In this document: positions 1 to 5,077 of the stretch, piece after piece
Layout: each line of letters begins with the position of its first letter
Position numbering within the stretch: position 1 is the first letter of the stretch
Source: an uncultured Planctomycetota bacterium
Lineage (GTDB): Bacteria; Planctomycetota; Phycisphaerae; Sedimentisphaerales; Anaerobacaceae
Reading direction: 5' to 3'
NCBI GenBank assembly: GCA_903927855.1
Contig: CAIYOL010000031.1
Coordinates: 1-5,077, forward strand
Length of the DNA: 5,077 nucleotides
Notes under the pieces: generated by a model
Seen by the model: only the letters and a program-made list of their open reading frames with translations
Told to the model about the DNA's origin: nothing
Databases searched by the model: none
Program-made: the position numbers and the translations under genes

Positions 1-2307
1 CAGCTGACTAAGCCCGGCGAACTCAAGGGCATTGTCCAGCGCGATGTCATCCGTGTCGTAACACCGGGGACTGTCGTCGAACCGCTGCTATTGGACAGCA
101 AGGCCAATAATTATCTCACCAGCCTGGTGATCAACGGCGATTCGGCGGGCGTTGCTTATGTCGATATCACTACCAGTGAATTTGCCACCACGCAGTTGCC
201 TTTAAGCCGTGTGCGTAACGAACTGGAGCGGCTCAAGCCCTCGGAATTGATTGTGCCGCAGAATACCGATTTGACTAACCTGCAACTCTCGATGCCCGTC
301 ACCAAACTGGATAATTACCGTTTCGAGACCGGGGTTGCCCGTCAGGCTCTACTGGAGCATTTCGGGACAACGACACTTGATGGATTCGGCTGCAGCGGCT
401 TGCCGCTGGCGGTCAGCGCCGCCGGTGCTATCATATATTATATTCAGGAGACGCAGAAAGGCATGCTGGGGCAGTTGACCCGGCTTTCCACCTATACCAC
501 CGAAGCTTTTATGGCGCTCGATATACAGACGCAAAACAATCTGGAGCTTTTCCGAAGCAGTTCCGGTTCCGTCAAAGGTTCGTTGCTTTCGGTCATCGAC
601 CTGACCAAAACCGCCATGGGCAGCCGTCTTTTAAAGCGGCGATTGACGCAGCCTTTGCTCGACTTACAAGCACTCAACAAACGCCAGGATGCCGTCGCCT
701 GGTTTGTCGAAAACTCCCTGGCGCGGGCGCAGACTATTGCTTTTCTCACGAATATTGCTGACCTGGAGCGGATTATCAACCGGATTAGCGGTAATTTAGC
801 CAACCCTAATGAACTGGTCGCTTTGAAACGTACTTTATCCCTTATCCCCAAAATGAAAGAAGCGCTGGAAAACAACGTAAATAGTGCCGCTATTGCCTGG
901 CTCAAAGATGAACTCAAACCGCAGCCGGAGGTTGTGGAGCTTATCAATCAAGCTATCGTTGAGGAGCCGACTACTACTCTCGGTGAGGGCGGCGTGATTA
1001 AGCAGGGCTTCTCGGAGGAACTGGATAATTTACGTTCGGTGTCTAAAAATGCCAAGCAATACCTGGCCAATCTGGAGCATACCGAACAGGAAAAAACCGG
1101 GATTAAGAATCTAAAAATCGGCTATAACCATGTCTTCGGCTACTATATTGAGATTTCGAAGTCGAATGTGGCGCAAGCCCCGGAAAACTATATCAGAAAG
1201 CAGACGCTGTCCACCGGCGAGCGCTATTTCACGCCGGAACTGAAAGATTACGAATCCACGATTCTGAATGCCAGGGAACGGATTGAAGAACTGGAGACGG
1301 AATTATTCCAGCGGGTCTGCAAACAAATCGCCGCCAGCCGCGTTGCGATTCTGGCGCTGGCCGAAGCCATCGAACAAATCGATGTTTATTCCAGTCTGTC
1401 GGAGGTTGCCATCCGCTATAACTACAAACGTCCGCAGTTGACCAACGACGACGAGATTATTATCAAAGGCGGGCGGCATCCGGTGGTGGAACGGTCTTTA
1501 ACCGATACCAGCTTTGTACCTAACGATACCTATTTGTCTAACAAAGACACGCAACTGGTGATTCTTACCGGGCCTAACATGGCCGGAAAGTCAACCTATT
1601 TAAAGCAGGTGGCTCTCATTGTTCTCCTGGCGCAGATTGGCAGTTTTGTACCGGCAGACGAAGCGAGTATCGGACTAGTCGACCGCATTTTTACACGCAT
1701 CGGCGCGCGTGAGGACCTGTCCAGCGGGCAATCGACGTTTATGGTCGAAATGGTGGAAACCGCCGGTATCCTGAATAACGCCACACCGCGTTCATTGCTG
1801 ATTCTGGATGAAATCGGTCGTGGCACCAGCACCTACGACGGTTTATCTATTGCCCGGGCGGTAGCGGAATATATTCATAATCACCCGCGTCTGGGAGCGA
1901 AGACTCTTTTTGCGACCCACTATCATGAGATGGTAGCACTCGCCGATTATCTGCCGCATGTGAAAAATTATAACGTGGCTGTTAAAGAAGAGAAGGGCGA
2001 GGTGATTTTCCTGCGTAAAATCGTCCCTGGCGGTGTCGACAAGAGCTACGGCATCCACGTCGGTAAACTGGCGGGTTTGCCGAAATCTGTGGTTCATCGC
2101 GCCCAGGAGATTCTGGACGAACTGGAAGGCAGTGACAAAACTGTCAAAACCGCGGCGAAGGCTCATCCGCAGTCATTAGTGCAAATGCAGCTTTTCACGG
2201 AGAAATCACCCGTGTTAGTAGAATTGGCGAAGTTGGAGATCGATTCGCTGACGCCGCTGGAAGCTTTAACGAAATTGTATGAGCTTCAGAAGAAAGCGAA
2301 AGAATAA
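1..2307 (+). CDS. mutS: DNA mismatch repair protein MutS (5'-truncated by window edge)
   Basis: MutS is a cytoplasmic dimeric ATPase that recognises mismatched bases and small loops and starts methyl-independent or methyl-directed mismatch repair with MutL. The frame is open from base 1, giving 768 codons. MutS proteins are usually about 850-870 residues, so roughly 95 N-terminal residues are missing, including the Phe-X-Glu mismatch-reading motif. The first codons read as the end of domain I (RVVTPGTVVEP at about codons 18-28). Connector, lever and clamp domains follow; the conserved IGYNHVFGYYIEISKSN stretch lies near codons 372-390. The ATPase domain has Walker A GPNMAGKST (bases 1570-1596), Walker B LLILDE with the Asp-Glu pair at 1807-1812, the GRGTSTYDG signature just after it, and the switch His in ATHYHEM (from 1912). 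Near the C-terminus QMQLF (2182-2196) fits the sliding-clamp (DnaN) binding consensus. All key ATPase residues are intact, so this should be functional. No mutL follows it here. Confidence 0.97.
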   Translation, partial: QLTKPGELKGIVQRDVIRVVTPGTVVEPLLLDSKANNYLTSLVINGDSAGVAYVDITTSEFATTQLPLSRVRNELERLKPSELIVPQNTDLTNLQLSMPVTKLDNYRFETGVARQALLEHFGTTTLDGFGCSGLPLAVSAAGAIIYYIQETQKGMLGQLTRLSTYTTEAFMALDIQTQNNLELFRSSSGSVKGSLLSVIDLTKTAMGSRLLKRRLTQPLLDLQALNKRQDAVAWFVENSLARAQTIAFLTNIADLERIINRISGNLANPNELVALKRTLSLIPKMKEALENNVNSAAIAWLKDELKPQPEVVELINQAIVEEPTTTLGEGGVIKQGFSEELDNLRSVSKNAKQYLANLEHTEQEKTGIKNLKIGYNHVFGYYIEISKSNVAQAPENYIRKQTLSTGERYFTPELKDYESTILNARERIEELETELFQRVCKQIAASRVAILALAEAIEQIDVYSSLSEVAIRYNYKRPQLTNDDEIIIKGGRHPVVERSLTDTSFVPNDTYLSNKDTQLVILTGPNMAGKSTYLKQVALIVLLAQIGSFVPADEASIGLVDRIFTRIGAREDLSSGQSTFMVEMVETAGILNNATPRSLLILDEIGRGTSTYDGLSIARAVAEYIHNHPRLGAKTLFATHYHEMVALADYLPHVKNYNVAVKEEKGEVIFLRKIVPGGVDKSYGIHVGKLAGLPKSVVHRAQEILDELEGSDKTVKTAAKAHPQSLVQMQLFTEKSPVLVELAKLEIDSLTPLEALTKLYELQKKAKE

Positions 2308-2353
2308 GTAATCTGAGCGTTTTTGCATATCGTACTTAGTTGTTTTTCGTTAT

Positions 2354-3772
2354 ATGGACATGAAAGAAAACGATTTAAAAACCACAAATAACTTGCCGTC
2401 GCCATCACCTCCACGCAATATTTTCAGAACTTGTATAGTTTGGATGAGTCATCATATTCCCCTGATTATTTTAGCGATTGTATTTGCCATTGCTGCTTTC
2501 ATCAGATTGTGGGCAGCCTCAATCTCGGCGGGACCTGATGTCGCCCAATTCTGGGCATTCGCCAAGGTATTTCAGGCTCAAGGATTGGATTTTTACCGGT
2601 ATGCGGATGCCCAAGGAAGCATCTTCCCTATGCAAGGCTGGAGCTTTGTCTATCCGCCGATATGGTTGCTGATATCGAGGGTGTCTTTGCTTTTCGTGCC
2701 TTCCAGTTCAGCGTTTAGCGTCGTCGGTACGGTTACGGCGGATCCCAGTTGGCGATTCGCCATGAAAATCCCGATTATTGCCGCCGACCTCGCCATCGGC
2801 TTGCTTTTGTACTGGGCCGTCCCCGGTTCGAAACGCCGCAAAGTGTTATTTGCGAGTTTGTGGTTACTGCATCCCACGGCCTGGTTTGAATCCGGGGTCT
2901 TCGGTCAGTTCGACGCGGTCGCGGCTGCGTTCTTGTTGGCTTGCGTCATTTTCCTCATCAAAGGTAAGGATAGGCTGGCTTTCGTCTTCGCCGGTTTAGC
3001 AGTGATGACTAAACAGCATACGGCTATCGCAGTAGCAATGATAGTAATTGTCTGTACCCGGTATATGAATATGCGTCGGCTTCTCACTAACTGCGCAATT
3101 ACCGCCGGTGTAATCGCGATTATTTCTATACCTTTTTTAGTTACAGGTAACTTCTTATCTTATGCAAAATCACTTTTCTTACCGGAGCAAGCATCGGGCT
3201 ACCAATCTCCGCTGTGTTTTTGTTTTAGCGGGAGTGGAGCTCTGCTTACTTACCTGCACAATGTCTTTGGATGGGGCACCGCCGACCTGATATCATTCAC
3301 CATCCCCGTGCTGATTATTACCTTAAGTATTAATGCGATATTATGTTATTTCCGACGGATAACACCTTTGCAGGGAGCGCTTGCCGGTTTTCTTGTTTTT
3401 ATCAGCTTCTATTATCAAGTAAATTACCAATATTTGATAGTCTATATCCCGTTAGCAATTCTGCTGGCTTCACGGACACAATATAAATTTGAAAGAATTT
3501 TCGCCCTGGGTCTCGCCATTCTACCTGCAGCCTGGGTCTGGCTTGCCAATACGCCCTGGTGGTTCCATAATTTAAAACCGGACTATTTCTGGCCAACACA
3601 TATCTTGGCTCATTTGGGTTTATTCGAACGTTATCTACCGGATTGGGTTTATGTGTCCTTTGCCTGTACCCTGATGTGCCTTTCGCTGGTCTACGTGGTA
3701 CTGCTGTTTACAAAATGGCAGCAGCCGAAAGAAAACAAGATAGGGTCGACAGTTGCCGGTAATCAGTCCTGA
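2354..3772 (+). CDS. Polytopic membrane protein, probable GT-C-fold glycosyltransferase (polyprenyl-phosphate-sugar dependent)
   Basis: This is a complete 472-residue integral membrane protein with roughly 10-13 hydrophobic segments, for example near residues 35-55, 138-155, 183-203, 245-264, 311-331, 357-373, 380-397 and 432-453. The N-terminal ~30 residues are polar and Ser/Pro-rich, probably cytoplasmic. Features typical of GT-C enzymes are visible: an acidic residue in the first external loop after TM1 (GPDVAQF, Asp62), the motif HPTAWFESGVFGQFD (residues 173-187), and KQH at 220-222 after a following hydrophobic segment. Known relatives (ALG6/ALG8/PIG-M-like, GT87 or DUF2029-type proteins) move a sugar from a polyprenyl-phosphate donor on the outer membrane face. 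Donor and acceptor cannot be told from sequence, and a catalytically inert relative is possible. The ATG at 2354 is the first start after an in-frame TAA at 2309-2311. ATG at 2360 is an alternative, and neither has a visible Shine-Dalgarno. It begins 46 bp after mutS, so it may be cotranscribed. By eye its codons are AT-richer than those of its neighbours. Confidence 0.8.
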   Translation: MDMKENDLKTTNNLPSPSPPRNIFRTCIVWMSHHIPLIILAIVFAIAAFIRLWAASISAGPDVAQFWAFAKVFQAQGLDFYRYADAQGSIFPMQGWSFVYPPIWLLISRVSLLFVPSSSAFSVVGTVTADPSWRFAMKIPIIAADLAIGLLLYWAVPGSKRRKVLFASLWLLHPTAWFESGVFGQFDAVAAAFLLACVIFLIKGKDRLAFVFAGLAVMTKQHTAIAVAMIVIVCTRYMNMRRLLTNCAITAGVIAIISIPFLVTGNFLSYAKSLFLPEQASGYQSPLCFCFSGSGALLTYLHNVFGWGTADLISFTIPVLIITLSINAILCYFRRITPLQGALAGFLVFISFYYQVNYQYLIVYIPLAILLASRTQYKFERIFALGLAILPAAWVWLANTPWWFHNLKPDYFWPTHILAHLGLFERYLPDWVYVSFACTLMCLSLVYVVLLFTKWQQPKENKIGSTVAGNQS

Positions 3773-3793
3773 GTTCAATCGCCGCATTTGACC

Positions 3794-3825
3794 ATTGCGA
3801 GTCTTTCAGAAGAAGGACTCGCAAT
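3794..3825 (+). terminator. Strong 14-bp hairpin after the membrane protein gene, without a U-run; possible interspersed palindromic repeat
   Basis: The left arm ATTGCGAGTCTTTC (3794-3807) pairs with GAAGGACTCGCAAT (3812-3825). There are 14 consecutive pairs, one of them G-U, closed by the tetraloop AGAA. It starts 21 bases after the stop codon of the membrane protein gene and lies about 105 bases before the uvrB promoter candidate. That position suits a transcription end or mRNA 3'-protecting structure. No T-run follows on either strand (TCTCACGG to the right), so it is not a classical intrinsic terminator. The ends, ATTGCGAG and GCAATCTCA, resemble a dispersed palindromic repeat that I recall from several bacterial genomes. 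That resemblance is unverified. The hairpin itself is certain; its function is inferred. Confidence 0.55.
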
Positions 3826-3929
3826 CTCACGGAAAATAGATTAACCATGGTATTGCTTGATAATCCGCCTCACAATACTTAAAACTCAAAACAGGTAACT
3901 CATAACTTATAGCTGAATCCAGTTACTAA

Positions 3930-3958
3930 TTGCCGATTTCTGCCCGCCGTTATATAAT
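3930..3958 (+). promoter_or_regulatory. Probable sigma-70-type promoter of uvrB
   Basis: A -35 element TTGCCG (3930-3935; four of six bases match TTGACA, including the key TTG) is separated by exactly 17 bp from a perfect -10 element TATAAT (3953-3958). No extended -10 TG is present. Transcription would start near 3964-3966, leaving a leader of about 100 bases before the uvrB GTG. This is the best promoter-like pair I found in either non-coding gap. It lies downstream of the hairpin, which fits an independent uvrB transcript. It is a prediction from consensus only. Confidence 0.55.
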
Positions 3959-3973
3959 TTACGCAGAGAACCC

Positions 3974-3987
3974 CGAACACTTGTTTT
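3974..3987 (+). promoter_or_regulatory. Candidate LexA (SOS) operator in the uvrB leader
   Basis: CGAACACTTGTTTT matches the Gram-positive-type LexA box (CGAAC, four bases, GTTYC, with RNRY in the middle) at 12 of 14 positions. The left half-site CGAAC is perfect and the right half GTTTT is imperfect. It begins about 9 bases after the predicted transcription start, where a bound repressor would block the promoter or early elongation. uvrB is a classic SOS gene in Bacillus, Escherichia and Mycobacterium, which supports the reading. The site is short and has a weak half, so a chance match cannot be excluded. Confidence 0.4.
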
Positions 3988-3994
3988 AGTTTTC

Positions 3995-4067
3995 ATTTTT
4001 GTTTAAAATTTGAATATTAAGATTTTGAATTTATTTAGAGTTTAGTGCTTAGGATTTGTGATTTAGA
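3995..4067 (+). repeat. C-depleted leader of degenerate short TTTAG/GATTT repeats upstream of uvrB
   Basis: From 3995 to 4076 there is a single cytosine (4048). The stretch is made of loosely repeated 7-8-base units of the type TTTAG(A/T)G and GATTTNGA. The 9-mer ATTTAGAGT occurs exactly twice, at 4033-4041 and 4061-4069, 28 bases apart. A 13-base pair of segments at 4021-4033 and 4053-4065 agrees at 10 of 13 positions. The second 9-mer overlaps the first two bases of the uvrB GTG start. With almost no C the mRNA leader cannot form G-C pairs within itself and should be largely unfolded. No Shine-Dalgarno is obvious; the nearest is AGG at 4051-4053, 14 bases from the start. Its role is unknown. 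Confidence 0.5.
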
Positions 4068-5077
4068 GTGGAATTTCAATTAATTTCGGATTTCCAGATG
4101 ACCGGCGACCAGCCGCAGGCGGTAGATAAGCTGGTGGATGGTCTGCAAAAAGGTTTCCATAAGCAGACACTGCTGGGTGTCACAGGTAGCGGTAAAACCT
4201 TCACCATGGCGAACGTCGTGGCGAAGGTAGAAAGACCGACGCTCGTGATGTGCCACAATAAAACCCTGGCCGCTCAGCTTTACGCCGAATTCAAGGAGTT
4301 TTTCCCCAATAACGCCGTAGAGTACTTTGTCTCTTATTACGATTATTATCAGCCGGAGGCTTATGTCCCGCAGCAGGATCTATATATTGAAAAAGACGCC
4401 GACATTAATGATGAGATCGACAAACTGCGCCACGCCGCCACCCGTTCCTTGTTTGAAAGACGGGATACGCTCATTGTCGCTTCGGTGTCCTGCATTTATG
4501 GTTTGGGTTCGCCGGAAGAATACCAGAGCTTTGTCCTGAATCTGGAGAAAGGCAAAAGCTATAACCGCCAGCGTATTTTGCACCAGCTTGTGGATATGCA
4601 ATACGAACGCAATGACATGGATTTTAGTCGGGGTAAATTCCGTATCCGCGGCGATACCTTGGAAGTCCAGCCGGCTTATGAAGATATGGCGCTCAGAATC
4701 GAATTGTTCGGTGACGAAGTCGAGCGTATTGTCCAAATCGACCCGCTCACCGGCGAATTGCTGACCGAATTGAATGCTATCGATATTTACCCGGCCAAGC
4801 ACTTTGTCACTTCCCACGATAAGATGCTTCGGGCGATTCAGAGCATTGAGCAGGAATTACAGGAACGGATCGACGAATTGAAATCGCAAGATAAATTGCT
4901 GGAAGCCGCCCGCCTGGAGCAGCGTACGAATTACGACCTCGAGATGTTGCGAGAAGCCGGTTATTGCAACGGCGTGGAAAATTATTCCCGCCACCTCTCC
5001 GAACGTACGGCGGGCAGTCCTCCCTGGACGTTATTGGACTATTTCCCTGAGGACTATTTGCTTCTCATCGACGAATC
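4068..5077 (+). CDS. uvrB: UvrABC system protein B, excinuclease subunit (3'-truncated by window edge)
   Basis: UvrB is the damage-verifying helicase-like ATPase of nucleotide excision repair. It is loaded by UvrA and positions UvrC for the two incisions. The window holds 336 complete codons plus two bases, about half of a usual 660-670-residue UvrB. The start is GTG at 4068: an in-frame TGA at 4059-4061 excludes anything further upstream, and the protein then begins [16 protein letters not shown] as UvrB proteins normally do. The later ATG at 4098 falls inside that conserved block. Walker A GVTGSGKT is at residues 37-44 (4176-4199). The damage-probing beta-hairpin base [10 protein letters not shown] begins at residue 90, with Tyr 90, 91, 93 and 94 all present. 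[15 protein letters not shown] motif Ia/Ib residues, the UvrA-binding domain 2 (YERND region) and [12 protein letters not shown] (residues 298-309) follow. The sequence ends in the Walker B Asp-Glu-Ser. Nothing is disrupted. It appears to have its own promoter with a candidate SOS box. Confidence 0.96.
   Translation, partial: MEFQLISDFQMTGDQPQAVDKLVDGLQKGFHKQTLLGVTGSGKTFTMANVVAKVERPTLVMCHNKTLAAQLYAEFKEFFPNNAVEYFVSYYDYYQPEAYVPQQDLYIEKDADINDEIDKLRHAATRSLFERRDTLIVASVSCIYGLGSPEEYQSFVLNLEKGKSYNRQRILHQLVDMQYERNDMDFSRGKFRIRGDTLEVQPAYEDMALRIELFGDEVERIVQIDPLTGELLTELNAIDIYPAKHFVTSHDKMLRAIQSIEQELQERIDELKSQDKLLEAARLEQRTNYDLEMLREAGYCNGVENYSRHLSERTAGSPPWTLLDYFPEDYLLLIDE

Noticed and set aside
91..93. TTG as a possible start codon of mutS
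   Set aside because: The frame is open to base 1 and the 30 upstream codons read as conserved MutS domain I/II sequence, so this is an internal Leu codon in a gene cut by the window edge.
492..947. 151-codon open frame on the - strand inside mutS
   Set aside because: It lies antisense to well-conserved MutS coding sequence, has no recognisable domain, and is a shadow of the real gene.
2308..2353. Possible promoter (TTGCAT at 2323) or terminator (T-runs) between mutS and the membrane gene
   Set aside because: No -10 hexamer lies at acceptable spacing and the T-runs are not preceded by a stable hairpin.
3847..3882. Tiny ORF of 11 codons starting at the ATG within CCATGG
   Set aside because: There is no ribosome binding site, it is far too short to judge, and it lies upstream of the predicted uvrB promoter.
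3850..3926. Weak inverted repeats GTATTG/CAATAC (3850-3878) and GTAACT/AGTTAC (3895-3926)
   Set aside because: Each has only 6 bp of stem with a loop of about 17-20 bases, which is expected by chance in AT-rich spacer DNA.
4058..4060. GTG as an alternative uvrB start
   Set aside because: It is in another frame, and the in-frame TGA at 4059-4061 leaves GTG 4068 as the only start that preserves the conserved N-terminus.
4380..4817. 145-codon open frame on the - strand inside uvrB
   Set aside because: It is antisense to conserved UvrB motifs and has no independent support.

Overview
This window is bacterial chromosomal DNA. It carries three protein genes on the + strand: the 3' nine-tenths of mutS (mismatch repair), a complete gene for a multi-pass membrane protein that looks like a GT-C type glycosyltransferase, and the 5' half of uvrB (nucleotide excision repair). 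Both repair genes are cut by the window edges and neither looks broken. GC content is moderate, gene density is high, and there is no sign of a mobile element, CRISPR array or structural RNA gene. From the flavour of the MutS and UvrB proteins I lean towards Chloroflexota, class Dehalococcoidia or a relative. That is an impression from memory, not shown by the sequence.

Layout: 1-2307 mutS without its first ~95 codons; 2308-2353 a 46-bp gap with no convincing promoter, terminator or ribosome binding site; 2354-3772 the membrane protein gene; 3773-4067 the only sizeable non-coding stretch (295 bp); 4068-5077 uvrB from a GTG start, running off the window inside its Walker B motif.

The 295-bp spacer holds the most interesting material. 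From left to right it has a strong 14-bp hairpin 21 bases after the membrane gene (no U-run follows it), a good sigma-70-type promoter (TTGCCG, 17 bp, TATAAT), a LexA/SOS-box-like palindrome just downstream of the predicted transcription start, and a leader of about 80 bases almost free of cytosine. This leader is built from degenerate short TTTAG/GATTT units and runs into the uvrB start codon. The simplest reading is that uvrB has its own DNA-damage-inducible promoter and that the hairpin separates it from the mutS/membrane-gene unit.

MutS and UvrB act in two separate DNA repair pathways. The membrane protein between them has no evident part in repair. I found no strongly supported new biological system. 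The best leads are the uvrB control region, the C-poor repeat leader and the hairpin.
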